A stretch of 64,000 bases of DNA from Mycolicibacterium moriokaense (lineage in GTDB: Bacteria > Actinomycetota > Actinomycetes > Mycobacteriales > Mycobacteriaceae), in the NCBI RefSeq assembly GCF_010726085.1, contig NZ_AP022560.1:2914001-2978000 (forward strand), read 5' to 3'. The first letter of the stretch is position 1; the number at the start of each line of letters is the position of its first letter. Both the position numbers and the translations under genes were made by a program. Shown in pieces: positions 34,913 to 44,647 of this stretch. The notes below the pieces were generated by a model. That model did not search any database, was not told the origin of the DNA, and worked only from the letters and a program-made list of their open reading frames with translations.

Positions 34913-36193
34913 ATGGCTTGGGATTTCAGCACCGAACCGGAGTTTCAGGAGAAGCTCGACTGGGTCAAGGAGTTCTGCGAGGAGAAGGTCGAGCCGCTCG
35001 ACCACATCTTTCCTCACGCGGTGCGCGTCCCCGACCCCGCGGTGAAAGCCTATGTCCGCGAACTCCAGCAGGAGGTCAAGGACCAGGGCCTGTGGGCGAT
35101 CTTCCTCGACCCCGAGCTCGGCGGCCCCGGCTACGGGCAGCTCAAGCTCGGTTTGCTCAACGAGGTCATCGGGCGCTACCCGGGTGCACCGCAGATGTTC
35201 GGCGCAGCGGCTCCCGACACCGGCAACATGGAGATGCTCGCCGCCTACGGCACCGAGGAACAGAAGGAGCGCTGGCTCAAGCCGCTGCTCAATCAGGACA
35301 TCTTCTCGGCCTACTCGATGACCGAACCTCAGGGCGGCAGCGACCCGAGCCTGTTCAAGACAACGGCCGTGCAGTACGGCGACGAGTGGGTCATCAACGG
35401 CGAGAAGTGGTTCACCTCAGCGGGCCGCGTCGCCGACATCCTTTTCGTCATGTGCACGAACGGAATGTTCATCGTGCCGCGCGATACGCCGGGTGTGGAG
35501 ATCATGCCCGAGCCCCGCAACCACAACCACATCATCTATCGCGATGTGCGGGTGCCGCTGGACCATCTTCTGGGCCCGCCGAACGGCGCAAAAGTCTTGG
35601 CGCAGCGTCGACTTGGCGGTGGTCGCATCCACCACGCGATGCGTACCGTCGCACAGTGCAACCTGGCGTTCGACATGATGTGCGAGCGTGCGCTCTCCCG
35701 TGAGTCGCACGGCAAGATCATCTCCGACCACCAGATGGTGCAGGAGAAGATCGCCGAGTCGTACGCGGCCATCAAGATGCTGCGCCTGTTCGTGCTCGAG
35801 ACGGCGTGGAAGATCGACAACACGTCGACCCAGGACGCGCGCACCGAGATCGCCGCCGTGAAGTTCACGATGGCGAAGGTGCTGCGGGAGGTGTCGTTCA
35901 ACGCCCTGCACATCCTCGGTTCGCTGGGCACCACCGATCTCACCCCGATTCAGGCGATGTACGCCACCGCGCCGACCATGGGCATCGCCGACGGCGTCGA
36001 CGAGGTGCACATCGCCACCGTCGCGCGCCGCGTGCTGCGGGACTACCGACCGCACGAGGGGAACTTCCCGACCGAATTCCTGCCGTACAAACGCGAAGAA
36101 GCGCGCAAGAAGATGCAACCGGTGCTCGACGCCCGCCCGGAGTTGGCCGCCGCCGCCGAGGCGTACCAGAAGTATCTGCAACGCCGTCGCTGA
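34913..36193 (+). CDS. Acyl-CoA dehydrogenase
   Basis: 426 residues with GAGGAG before the ATG. Flavin enzyme of fatty-acid or related beta-oxidation: N-terminal helical domain, YSMTEPQGGSDPSLFKTTA (FAD/substrate loop), WVINGEKWFTSAGRVAD, and C-terminal helices ending VDEVHIATVARRVLRDY. Length is normal for the family. The catalytic base cannot be placed with certainty. Monocistronic or followed by a small membrane gene. Confidence 0.88.
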   Translation: MAWDFSTEPEFQEKLDWVKEFCEEKVEPLDHIFPHAVRVPDPAVKAYVRELQQEVKDQGLWAIFLDPELGGPGYGQLKLGLLNEVIGRYPGAPQMFGAAAPDTGNMEMLAAYGTEEQKERWLKPLLNQDIFSAYSMTEPQGGSDPSLFKTTAVQYGDEWVINGEKWFTSAGRVADILFVMCTNGMFIVPRDTPGVEIMPEPRNHNHIIYRDVRVPLDHLLGPPNGAKVLAQRRLGGGRIHHAMRTVAQCNLAFDMMCERALSRESHGKIISDHQMVQEKIAESYAAIKMLRLFVLETAWKIDNTSTQDARTEIAAVKFTMAKVLREVSFNALHILGSLGTTDLTPIQAMYATAPTMGIADGVDEVHIATVARRVLRDYRPHEGNFPTEFLPYKREEARKKMQPVLDARPELAAAAEAYQKYLQRRR

Positions 36194-36232
36194 AGCGCCG
36201 TCAGCCATCGTGGGCAGGCCTAGGGTGAGGAC

Positions 36233-36424
36233 ATGCGGATCGCCATCATCGTGCTGGGCCTTCTCGTCACCCTGTTCGGAATCATCTTCGCCCTGCAGGG
36301 TTTCGGGGTCCTCGTCAGCGACAGTCCGATGACCAACACCACCACGTGGTCCATCCTCGGGCCGATCATCGCTCTGGTCGGCATCGCTCTGACCGTCGGC
36401 GCGTGGCGCCGCCGTGGTCCCTAG
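36233..36424 (+). CDS. Small two-helix membrane protein
   Basis: 63 residues: IAIIVLGLLVTLFGIIFALQ, then SILGPIIALVGIALTVGAW with a basic RRRGP end. Resembles small mycobacterial membrane proteins of unknown role. Ends four bases into the convergent lipoprotein gene. Confidence 0.65.
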   Translation: MRIAIIVLGLLVTLFGIIFALQGFGVLVSDSPMTNTTTWSILGPIIALVGIALTVGAWRRRGP

Positions 36425-36936
36425 CCTTTGCGGGCTGACTCGGTGAGCGGGCTGCCGTCGCCGGCCTGAAGAAGGCAGATCACCGTACTGGGCAGCGGGT
36501 TGTCCGCCGTCCGATCCTGGTTCGAGTCGATGAGATAGGTGACCGTGAATCCGTCGCCGCCCGGTCGTCCGGTGTAGTCGGCGACGCCCGCCGCGCACTG
36601 CCGGTCGGCGACGTCGGCGATGGCGGCGTTGACCTCCACCGGGGCGCGGAGGAACACCTCGCCGGCGTGCGGGCTGGTGCAGTCGACGACGCCGACCGAG
36701 ACCTCGCCGAGGTCGATTCGGGGGAGGTCGACCAGGCAGTCCCCGACGTCGAGGTCGAACCAATTCTTGGTGTGTGGTTCCGCAGTGGCCGGTGTGGCGG
36801 AAGTGAAGGCCGGTTCTGGTGTGGTCGACGTTTCAGCTGTGGAGGACGGCGCCGTCGTCTGACCGCCGGAACCGCAGGCCACCAGGCACATCGCGGCGAG
36901 GACGGCCCACGCCGTCCGCACAATCCTGTTCCGCAC
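36421..36936 (-). CDS. Lipoprotein with septum-formation-type domain
   Basis: Start GTG 36936 (VRNRIVRTAWAVLAAMCLVA-C) gives a lipobox LVAC. After a Thr/Ser-rich linker the domain reads NWFDLDVGDCLVDLPRI, VGVVDCTSPHAGEVFLRAPV, ADRQCAAGVADY and STVICLLQAGDGSPLTESAR. Its four cysteines are typical of the actinobacterial septum-formation/DUF4190-linked extracellular domain. Anchored outside the membrane. A longer upstream frame lacks a signal peptide start. Confidence 0.7.
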   Translation of the reverse strand: MRNRIVRTAWAVLAAMCLVACGSGGQTTAPSSTAETSTTPEPAFTSATPATAEPHTKNWFDLDVGDCLVDLPRIDLGEVSVGVVDCTSPHAGEVFLRAPVEVNAAIADVADRQCAAGVADYTGRPGGDGFTVTYLIDSNQDRTADNPLPSTVICLLQAGDGSPLTESARKG

Positions 36937-37098
36937 GGTTCCGTGTGTAACACCCCGGTCGAACCAGCGATGAATCTTCTGAGACCGGAGCATGCGACAG
37001 CTTCTGTTTCCAGGCAAAGATTCGGGGGCCGATGGCATAAGCCCTGGCGGCAGTGGTGAACGCACTCAGCTCCCGATGACAGAAGGAGTCGATGAACG

Positions 37099-38715
37099 AT
37101 GGGTGCACCCCTCGAGTTTTGCTTGAAGAGAGGCGTCGTTGCCGTCTTGGCATCGGGCGTCGTGATAACCCTGACAGCGCTGACCGGCGGAATCGCCCCG
37201 GCGCTGGCCCAACCCGGCCACGACGGCGGTGGGACGACCACCGTCGTCGCGCCTGCGCCCGAGGTGGCGGCCCCAGAAGAGGCGGCGCCGCAAGCTCCCG
37301 CACAGGTGCCGCAGGCGCCACAGCCTCAGGCCCCCGCACCACAGACCCAGGCCCCCGCGCCGGCCGAGGTCGAGACGGAGGTCGAGACGCAGGCGACCGT
37401 GCAGGCGCCCACGACCACGGTCGCTCCTCCGGTGACCACGGTCGTACCCGCCGAGCCCAGCGAGGAGGACGTGACGACGGCCTCGCAGGCCCCGATCACG
37501 ACGGCCCCGGGCACGACGGCCGCACCGACCACGACGGCGACAACCGCGACCACGTCCGCGCCGACCACCACCGCAACCGGCGCTGCTGAAACGTCGGCGA
37601 CGACCACCGCACCGTCGGCCGAACTGACTCCCGCCTCGGAAACCAGCGCGACCACATCCATGTCGGCACCGACCACCACTGCGACATCGACCAGCGAGTC
37701 GGCCACCGAGACGGCCAGCGGTGACGATTCCGAGACGCCGACGGTGTCCATCACGCAGGCGGCCAACATCGAGACGGTCCTGCCCAAGACGCTGGAGGCG
37801 CCGGAGGCCGACGTCGAACTCGCCAGCAAGGCAACGGTTGCCGACGAGAAGATTCCGGCTCCGGCACCCGAGCAGGACCTGGCGTCGTTCTCGCAGTCGA
37901 TCGAGACCAGCCTCAAGATCCCCGGCCTCGATGTCGGCACCAGCGCGACGACGAACTTCTCGGTGAATCCGCCCGTCGAGTTGGTCAGCCCGGTCCGGCA
38001 GTGGAAGCCAGAGTGGGTCCAGTACGACGAGTACTACCGCCCGATCATCATCAACCCGTACCGCGACCCGGTGCGCATCGTCTACATGTACGACATGGCG
38101 CCGCGGATCATGGTGGTCCCGCCGCTGGGCCGGATGGTGTTCGAGGCGGCCCAGTACGCGGCGTACAGCTTCACCGCGGCGCTGCTGAGCCCGGTCATCG
38201 CGGCGGCCAACGTCGCGCAGGCCGTCAGCAACATCGCGGTCGGCAGCTTCTTCGGCGGTGGCTACTACCCGGGTGTCGGCATGCCGCCGCCTCCGCCTCC
38301 GCCGCCGGTGCTGCGCTACGACAACGTGCCCGTGCTGGTGAACTACTCCAACGCGCGGTACGAGCCGTTCCGGGTGCGCCAGATCGTCGACGTCGGCGAT
38401 GACGCGCAGTTCGGCGAGCGCAAGGTGCTGCTCGACGGCGTCACCCCGGCGTGGGGTGTGTGGGCCGAAGGACCCGGTGGTGAGCGCACTTTCGAGGTGC
38501 ACCGCACCCAGCAGTTCCCCGGTCTCGGCGCACCTGCCGAGGGCCCGCTGCCCGGCGACTACCGGCTGCGGCTGGCGTCCGACCAAGCCCCGACGGGCGG
38601 CCTGTCCGGCCGCGACATCTTCCTGATGGTGTCGGCCGGTGTCATCGGAACGCTGGGCTTCGGTGCGATCGGGCTGGCATTCTTCCTCGGACGCCGGCGC
38701 AACCAGGAGATCTGA
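37099..38715 (+). CDS. Secreted Pro/Thr-rich protein with C-terminal membrane anchor
   Basis: 538 residues. N-terminal signal-like helix (GVVAVLASGVVITLTALTGG, cleavage about ALAQP). Residues 40-220 are a mucin-like Pro/Ala/Thr tract. A conserved domain follows (PEWVQYDEYYRPIIINPYRD, IVYMYDMAPRIMVVPPLGRM), a GGGYYPGVG/poly-Pro linker, a C-terminal domain (YEPFRVRQIVDVGDDAQFGE, RTFEVHRTQQFPGLG), and a terminal helix (IFLMVSAGVIGTLGFGAIGL) with RRR. Probably a cell-wall-spanning surface protein; the Thr tract may be O-mannosylated. Conserved in mycobacteria, function unknown. Confidence 0.75.
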   Translation: MGAPLEFCLKRGVVAVLASGVVITLTALTGGIAPALAQPGHDGGGTTTVVAPAPEVAAPEEAAPQAPAQVPQAPQPQAPAPQTQAPAPAEVETEVETQATVQAPTTTVAPPVTTVVPAEPSEEDVTTASQAPITTAPGTTAAPTTTATTATTSAPTTTATGAAETSATTTAPSAELTPASETSATTSMSAPTTTATSTSESATETASGDDSETPTVSITQAANIETVLPKTLEAPEADVELASKATVADEKIPAPAPEQDLASFSQSIETSLKIPGLDVGTSATTNFSVNPPVELVSPVRQWKPEWVQYDEYYRPIIINPYRDPVRIVYMYDMAPRIMVVPPLGRMVFEAAQYAAYSFTAALLSPVIAAANVAQAVSNIAVGSFFGGGYYPGVGMPPPPPPPPVLRYDNVPVLVNYSNARYEPFRVRQIVDVGDDAQFGERKVLLDGVTPAWGVWAEGPGGERTFEVHRTQQFPGLGAPAEGPLPGDYRLRLASDQAPTGGLSGRDIFLMVSAGVIGTLGFGAIGLAFFLGRRRNQEI

Positions 38716-38718
38716 GGC

Positions 38719-39459
38719 TCAGCCCGCGCCCTTGCCGTTGTCCACCCGGTAGACGGCGCCGTGGATTGCCGCGGCGTCGTCACTGGCAAGGAACGCAACG
38801 GATTTGGCGACGTCGACAGGATCCATGAATCCGCGGGGGGAGGCGATGCGGAGGATGAGATCCCAGTCGGCGTTGTCGGGCGCGGTGAACTCGGTGGCCT
38901 GCGGGGTCGGCATGCCGCCCGGGCAGATCGCGTTGACGCGGATCCTCTCCTTGGTGTACTCGACGGCCAGCGCGCGGGTGAGCCCGACCAGCCCGTGCTT
39001 GGCCGCGCAGTAGCCGGCGGAGTACACCTCGCCCTCCACGCCCGCGATGGACGCGACGTTGACGATGTTGCCCGCGGTCTCGAGCAGGTGGGGCAGCGCG
39101 GCCCGGCAGAGATAGAACGGGCCGTTGAGGTTCACCGCGAGATCGCGGTCCCATTCCTCGTCGGTCATCGTCGTGGTGTGGCGCATCTGGTGAAAGCCGG
39201 CGACGTTCACCAACACGTCGAGCCGGCCGAACGCGTGGACGCACTGCGCGACGGCGTCGCGGCACGCGGCCGACGTGGTGATGTCCACCGACGCGTACTT
39301 TCCGCCGGGCACCGACTCGAACACCGTTGCCATCCGGTCGGCGTCGCGGGCGATTCCGAAGACCGAGGCGCCTCGTTCCGCGAAGACCTGGGCCACGACT
39401 GCGCCCAGTCCGGATGATGCGCCGGTGACCAATGCGACCTTGCCGTTGAGCTGACTCAT
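38719..39459 (-). CDS. Short-chain dehydrogenase/reductase
   Basis: 246 residues from MSQLNGKVALVTGASSGLGA (ATG 39459; ATG 39465 two codons upstream). NAD(P) motif TGASSGLG, NVAG, active-site Ser in NVASIAGVEG and YSAGYCAAKHG (Tyr-x3-Lys), then VNAICPGGM. Classical SDR, substrate unknown. Stands alone between the surface protein and the ABC operon. Confidence 0.85.
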   Translation of the reverse strand: MSQLNGKVALVTGASSGLGAVVAQVFAERGASVFGIARDADRMATVFESVPGGKYASVDITTSAACRDAVAQCVHAFGRLDVLVNVAGFHQMRHTTTMTDEEWDRDLAVNLNGPFYLCRAALPHLLETAGNIVNVASIAGVEGEVYSAGYCAAKHGLVGLTRALAVEYTKERIRVNAICPGGMPTPQATEFTAPDNADWDLILRIASPRGFMDPVDVAKSVAFLASDDAAAIHGAVYRVDNGKGAG

Positions 39460-39559
39460 GGCCATGACCCTCTCATGGCCGGGTCTGTCCTTTTGCGGCC
39501 TATGGCCGAGATTGCACACAGGGTCGTTACAGCCCTGGTGTCAATCTCGCCGATAGGAC

Positions 39560-41164
39560 TCAGATCGAAACCCGGGGACGTCGCGGCGGCACTGCCGCCA
39601 GCAGTGCCCGCGTGTACTCGTCCTGCGGCGCGGCGAACAGCTCAGCGGCCGGCCGGTACTCCACCGCGGCGCCGTCACGCATCACCAGCACGTCGTGGCT
39701 TACCCGCTGAACAACGGCGAGGTCGTGGGCGATGAACAGGTAGGTCGGCCCCATGTCGCGTTGCAGTGACGCGAGGAGGTCGAGTATGCGGGCCTGGACC
39801 GAAACATCCAGCGACGCAGTGGCTTCGTCGAGGATGAGCAGATCGGGTTCGCCCGCCAGCGCTCGCGCGATGCTGACCCGCTGGCGCTCGCCGCCCGACA
39901 GTTCGTGCGGATAGCGCGACGCGAACGACGTTGGCAGGCCGACGAGTTCGAGCAACTCGTCGACGCGCCTTCGGCGCTCCTGCTTGCCCTTCACGACGCG
40001 GTGTACGCGCAGCGGCTCGTCGATCGCCGCGCCCACCCGGGCGCGTGGGTTGAGGGTGGAGAACGGGTCCTGAAACACCAGGCTGATTCGCCTGCGCAGC
40101 GCCCTCTCGGCCGACCCGCGCACCCCGAACACGTCCGACGCCCCCAATGTCGCGGTACCGGCGCCGGGTTTGACCAGGCCCGTGAGCGCGGCGGCGACGG
40201 TCGACTTCCCCGAACCCGATTCGCCGACCAGGCCGAGTGTCGTGCCCTTCCGGATCTGGAACGACAGGTCCTTCACCGCGTGGACGACGGTCTTGCCGAC
40301 CGGTGTGCTGACGTCGAACCGCACATCGAGGCCGCAGACATCCAGCAGTGTCTCGGCATCCGAGGGTGGCGGCGGGGGACCGCTGCCACCCACGAGCGGG
40401 CGGGCCTCCAACAATTCGCGGGTGTACGCGTGCTGCGGACGATCGAAGATATCCAGGATGGGCGCCTGCTCCAACGCCTGGCCGTCCCGCAACACCGTGA
40501 CGTCGTCGGCGATCTGACCGATCACGCCGAGGTCGTGGCTGATCCACACCACCGCTGTGCCGAAGTCGCGCTGCAGATCTCGGACCAGCTCGATGATCTG
40601 AGCCTGCGTCGTCACGTCCAGTGCGGTGGTCGGTTCGTCGGCCACCAACAGCTCCGGGTCACATGCCATCGCGATCGCGATCATCACGCGCTGCTTCTGC
40701 CCGCCCGACAGTTGATGCGGGTACGCATGCAAGCGCGTCTCCGGGTCGGGTAGCCCCACCGCCTCCAACAGCTCGAGTGCGCGGCCGTGCGCCTGGCGAC
40801 GTGTCATACGACGGTGTGTCTCAAGGGATTCGGTGATCTGCCGGTCGAGGGTCAGCAGCGGGTTGAGCGACGTGCCGGGATCCTGGAACACGAAGCCGAT
40901 CCGGCCGCCGTGCACGCTGCGCAGCAGTCGGGGAGAGGCGCTGACGAGTTGAATGTCGCCGGCGAGGGTGCTGGTGCCGTCGACCGTCGCACCGGGAGCG
41001 TCGAGCAGCCCGGTGGCCGCCAGCACGGTCATGGACTTGCCGGAGCCCGATTCGCCGACGATGCCGAGCGTCTTCTCGCGCTCGACGTCGAACGAGATAC
41101 CGCGCACGATTTCGCGCCTGCCGATGCGGACCCGTAGATCGCGGACGCTGAGCACCGGGGTCAT
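39560..41164 (-). CDS. Oligopeptide/dipeptide ABC transporter, fused double ATPase
   Basis: 534 residues from ATG 41164, overlapping the permease stop (ATGA). Two complete ABC domains, DppD- and DppF-like: Walker A GESGSGKSM and GESGSGKST; signatures LSGGQKQRV and LSGGERQRV; Walker B LLVADEPTTALD and LLILDEATASLD. It powers peptide uptake. Last gene of the four-gene operon. Longer in-frame sequence upstream is the permease gene out of frame. Confidence 0.92.
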   Translation of the reverse strand: MTPVLSVRDLRVRIGRREIVRGISFDVEREKTLGIVGESGSGKSMTVLAATGLLDAPGATVDGTSTLAGDIQLVSASPRLLRSVHGGRIGFVFQDPGTSLNPLLTLDRQITESLETHRRMTRRQAHGRALELLEAVGLPDPETRLHAYPHQLSGGQKQRVMIAIAMACDPELLVADEPTTALDVTTQAQIIELVRDLQRDFGTAVVWISHDLGVIGQIADDVTVLRDGQALEQAPILDIFDRPQHAYTRELLEARPLVGGSGPPPPPSDAETLLDVCGLDVRFDVSTPVGKTVVHAVKDLSFQIRKGTTLGLVGESGSGKSTVAAALTGLVKPGAGTATLGASDVFGVRGSAERALRRRISLVFQDPFSTLNPRARVGAAIDEPLRVHRVVKGKQERRRRVDELLELVGLPTSFASRYPHELSGGERQRVSIARALAGEPDLLILDEATASLDVSVQARILDLLASLQRDMGPTYLFIAHDLAVVQRVSHDVLVMRDGAAVEYRPAAELFAAPQDEYTRALLAAVPPRRPRVSI

Positions 41165-42036
41165 TGTTTCCTCCGCGCCTCGATCATCGTGCGCTGCTTG
41201 GGATCCAGTACGTCGCGCAGCCCGTCGCCCAGTAGGTTGAACGCCAGCACCGCGACGAAGATCGCCGCGCCGGGGAACACCGCCATCCACCACGCTAGCG
41301 TCACGAAGCCCTGTGAATCGAAGATCATCCGGCCCAGCGAGGGTTGCGGCGGCTGGATGCCCAGCCCCAGGAACGACAGCGCCGCCTCGGACAGGATCGC
41401 GAACGCCAGCGACAGCGAGGTCTGAACCACCAACGGGCCGGCCACATTCGGCAGGATGTGCTTGCCGAGGATGTACAGATGTCCGGTGCCCATCGTGCGT
41501 GACACCGAGACGAACGGCTCCACGCGCACACTCAACGTGCTCGCCCTGGCCACGCGCGCGAAGATCGGGGTGTACACGATGCCGATCGCCAGGATCGTCG
41601 TCGTCACGCCAGGGCCGAGGATCGCCACCACCGCCAGCGCGAGCAGCAGCACCGGAAACGCGAACATCACATCGACGATGCGCATGACGACGGTGTCCAG
41701 CCATCCGCCGTGGTACCCCGCGATGACCCCGACCGTCACGCCGACGACGACGGCGAAGACGACGCTCACGACGGCGACCCGCATCGACGCCTGGATCGCG
41801 ACGAGTATTCGGGAGAAGACGTCGCGACCCAACTCGTCGGTGCCGAACCAATGTGTGCCACTCGGGGGCTGCAGCGCGTCGGGCACATCGACGTCGTTGA
41901 CTCCATAGGGCGCAATCCAATCGGCTGCCACCGCGATGACGGCGATCGCGAGGAGCACGCTACCGCTGACCAGCGTGACCGGATTGCCCAGCAGCAGGCG
42001 CCACGACGACACCCTGGCGTCGGTATCGACGGTCAT
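41161..42036 (-). CDS. Peptide ABC transporter permease (DppC-type)
   Basis: 291 residues from ATG 42036. N-terminal helix (LVSGSVLLAIAVIAVAADWI), HWFGTDELGRDVFSRILVAI (DppC hallmark), then the permease core with the EAALSFLGLGIQPPQPSLG EAA-type loop. ATGA overlaps link it to both neighbours. Confidence 0.92.
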   Translation of the reverse strand: MTVDTDARVSSWRLLLGNPVTLVSGSVLLAIAVIAVAADWIAPYGVNDVDVPDALQPPSGTHWFGTDELGRDVFSRILVAIQASMRVAVVSVVFAVVVGVTVGVIAGYHGGWLDTVVMRIVDVMFAFPVLLLALAVVAILGPGVTTTILAIGIVYTPIFARVARASTLSVRVEPFVSVSRTMGTGHLYILGKHILPNVAGPLVVQTSLSLAFAILSEAALSFLGLGIQPPQPSLGRMIFDSQGFVTLAWWMAVFPGAAIFVAVLAFNLLGDGLRDVLDPKQRTMIEARRKQ

Positions 42037-43001
42037 GAGAGCCGGATCCTCGGGTCGACGACCGCGTACAGCGCGTCCACGATCAGGTTGATGAGCAGGA
42101 ACAGTGTGGCGATCAGCAACACCGCACCTTGGATGACCGGATAGTCGCGTGCCGCAACGGCGTTGTAGACGAGGCGGCCGAGGCCGGGCCATGCGAACAC
42201 GACCTCGACGACGATGACGCCGCCGAGGATCGTCGCGAGCTGAATGCCGGTGATGGTCAGCACCGGGATCAACGCGTTGCGCACGGTGTGCCGGAACGTG
42301 ACTACCCGCGGCGCCAACCCCTTCGACCGGGCGGTGCGCACGTATCCCATCGAGGCGACCTCCAGCACCGCGGACCGCACATAGCGCGTCATGATCGCCC
42401 CCGCGACGAGTCCCACCGTCAACGCGGGCAATACGATGTGGCGCAGCCAGCCGCCCGGATTGTTCAGCAGCGGTTGGTATCCCGACGTCGGCAGCCAGCC
42501 CAGCGTCGTCGCGAACAGCGCGATGAGCAGGATGCCCATCCAGAAGTCCGGCACCGATACCCCGAACTGGCTGGCGACCCGGACGATGGCGTCGCTGACG
42601 CGTCCCTCGTGCAGCGCTGACCAGATGCCTGCGGGCAGCGCGATCGCCAACGCGATGACGATGCCGACCACCGCCAACGACACCGTGGCGGGCAGCCGTT
42701 CGAGCAGGATGACCGTCACCGGATCACCGTTGCGGAAGCTGACGCCGAGATCGCCCGTCAACGCCGAGCCGAGGTAGCCGAAGAACTGCTCCACGATCGG
42801 CTTGTCGAGTCCGCTGGCCGACCGCAGCGCGTCGTACGCCTGCGGCGTGTAGCGCGTTCCCAGTGCGATGCGTACCGGATCGCCCGGCACCAGATGCACG
42901 AGGGCGAACACGACGATGAGCACTCCGATCAGCACGACGGCGGAGTAGACGAGCCTGCGCGCGAGGAAACGCGCGATCGGATGAGTCAGCAAGCGGGTCA
43001 T
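42033..43001 (-). CDS. Peptide ABC transporter permease (DppB-type)
   Basis: 322 residues, six helices. N-terminal FLARRLVYSAVVLIGVLIVV and LVHLVPGDPVRIALGTRYTP are typical DppB; the EAA loop region is YVRTARSKGLAPRVVTFRHT. Overlaps the binding-protein gene upstream and the second permease downstream by four bases each. Confidence 0.92.
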   Translation of the reverse strand: MTRLLTHPIARFLARRLVYSAVVLIGVLIVVFALVHLVPGDPVRIALGTRYTPQAYDALRSASGLDKPIVEQFFGYLGSALTGDLGVSFRNGDPVTVILLERLPATVSLAVVGIVIALAIALPAGIWSALHEGRVSDAIVRVASQFGVSVPDFWMGILLIALFATTLGWLPTSGYQPLLNNPGGWLRHIVLPALTVGLVAGAIMTRYVRSAVLEVASMGYVRTARSKGLAPRVVTFRHTVRNALIPVLTITGIQLATILGGVIVVEVVFAWPGLGRLVYNAVAARDYPVIQGAVLLIATLFLLINLIVDALYAVVDPRIRLS

Positions 43002-44527
43002 CGTGTTTCACCTCGGGCGAGGCTGGCGGTGCGGAAGCGGATCGCGCCGTCGCGACGAGACTCAAAGCCGGACAGCCCGGTGCTCCAGCCCTGGATCACC
43101 GACGGGTTGTAGAGGTAGATGTAGCTGACCTCGTCGGCGATCAGCGTAGTGGCACGGCGGTAAAGGTCTTCGCGCGCTTGGCGATTCGTCTCCACGCGCC
43201 CAGTGTCGAGCAGCCGGTCCACCTCGGGATCGGAGAACTTCTGCGCATTGCTGGTGCCGTCGGTGTGGTGTTGTGCGTAGTAGAAGTCGTCGGGGTCGAT
43301 GTTGCCGAGCCAGCCCATCATCAACATGTCGAAGTTGCCGGTGTTCTGTTCGTCGAGCCAGGTGGCGAAGTCGACGGTGCGGATATTCACCGTGAAGCCC
43401 AGCGGCGCCAGGTTGTCGGCGATGACCTGCGCGGCCGTCACGGTCTCGGGGTACTCGCTGGTGACCAGCATGTCGAGATCGGTGCCGCTCACTCCTGCCT
43501 CGTCCAGCAGCGCCTCCGCCTTGTCGATGTCGTAGCGGTAGCGGTGGTAGTCGGTGTACCAGGGATTGCCCTCGGGGATCGCGAGCTGGTTGGTCGCGGC
43601 GGTGCCGTAACTGGTGGCCGCCACGATCGAGTCGCGGTCGATGCCGTACGCGATCGCCTGACGGACCCGCACGTCGTTCCACGGCTTGCGGGCCTCGTTG
43701 AGCGCCAGATACCAGTAGTCGTTGCTCGCGGTGACCGCGAGGTTCATCGAGTCGTCGTCGCGCAGCTGCGCCACGCGCTGCGGCGGAATCGAGTCGGTCC
43801 AGTCGATCTCGCCGGCCTGCAGTGCCGACAGCGCCGTCGTCGGCTCGGAGATGAACCGGAAGGTGACGCCCGAAACCTTGGGTGCGCCACCCCAATACGA
43901 CGGGTTCGCCGTGAGGGTGATGGAGTCGCCGCTCTTCTGGCCGCTGAACGCGAACGGTCCTGTGCCGACCGGATGCGTCGCGATCTGACCGCTTTCGACG
44001 TTGCGGCGCGACACGATCGCCATGCCCTTGAAGCCGCCTATGTTCGTCAGCAGATTCGGGGTCGGCTGCTTGAGCCGGATGACGACGGTCTCGGCATTGG
44101 GGGCGCTGACATCGATGACGGCGCTGAACTTGTCGGAGTTGGTCAGCTGCTCGTCGATGATGCGGCGGTACGAGTACACGACGTCGTCCGCGCTGAACGG
44201 GCTGCCGTCGTGAAAAGTGACGCCTGGTCGCAGGTGGAACGTCCAGGTGAGCTGATCGGGGCTGACCTCCCACGACTCGGCCAAAGCCGGGCGCATCTCG
44301 AGGTTGCCGTCGGGTTCGACCAGCGTGTCGAAGACGTTCTCGAGCACTTCGAACGAGAAGTACGCGCTGGTCTTGTGCGGGTCCAGCTGGTCGGGCTCGC
44401 CGGCGATCGCGGCGATCAGATTGTCGGAGGATTCGCCGAGGTCCACTCGCTGGCCCGTTGAGCAGGCCGTAACGCCGGACCAGAGGACGACGACAGCGAT
44501 CACCGCCGCCAGTCGTCTCATCGCCAT
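42998..44527 (-). CDS. Peptide ABC transporter substrate-binding lipoprotein
   Basis: 509 residues from ATG 44527 (MAMRRLAAVIAVVVLW, lipobox GVTAC). SBP family 5: IAGEPDQLDPHKTSAYFSFE, LAESWEVSPDQLTWTFHLRP, GVTFHDGSPFSADDVVYSYR and KPWNDVRVRQAIAYGIDRDS. First gene of the operon; binds peptides or similar nutrients outside the membrane. The much longer open frame upstream (to 45382) is antisense to the next genes and is not coding. Confidence 0.92.
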   Translation of the reverse strand: MAMRRLAAVIAVVVLWSGVTACSTGQRVDLGESSDNLIAAIAGEPDQLDPHKTSAYFSFEVLENVFDTLVEPDGNLEMRPALAESWEVSPDQLTWTFHLRPGVTFHDGSPFSADDVVYSYRRIIDEQLTNSDKFSAVIDVSAPNAETVVIRLKQPTPNLLTNIGGFKGMAIVSRRNVESGQIATHPVGTGPFAFSGQKSGDSITLTANPSYWGGAPKVSGVTFRFISEPTTALSALQAGEIDWTDSIPPQRVAQLRDDDSMNLAVTASNDYWYLALNEARKPWNDVRVRQAIAYGIDRDSIVAATSYGTAATNQLAIPEGNPWYTDYHRYRYDIDKAEALLDEAGVSGTDLDMLVTSEYPETVTAAQVIADNLAPLGFTVNIRTVDFATWLDEQNTGNFDMLMMGWLGNIDPDDFYYAQHHTDGTSNAQKFSDPEVDRLLDTGRVETNRQAREDLYRRATTLIADEVSYIYLYNPSVIQGWSTGLSGFESRRDGAIRFRTASLARGETR

Positions 44528-44647
44528 CACCCCGAACGCATCTACCCGCTGGCTGCGGTGCTTGAAACGCCGAGCGACGTCGAAACGGGTTACGGAGGCC
44601 CCTGCGCACTGGAATACTCGACGAGGTCCTTGTGAAGGAGGCGCATC

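Noticed and set aside
35417..36763. Open 448-codon minus-strand frame
   Set aside because: Antisense to the acyl-CoA dehydrogenase and lacking any domain; low-complexity Arg-rich sequence.
37400..37720. Thr/Ala/Pro repeats as a PE/PPE or PGRS gene
   Set aside because: No N-terminal PE or PPE domain; the tract is a linker in a signal-peptide protein.
37066..38586. Open 506-codon frame on the minus strand opposite the Pro/Thr-rich surface protein
   Set aside because: Extremely Arg/Gly-rich composition, exactly antisense to a protein with a signal peptide and membrane anchor; a by-product of GC-rich codon use.
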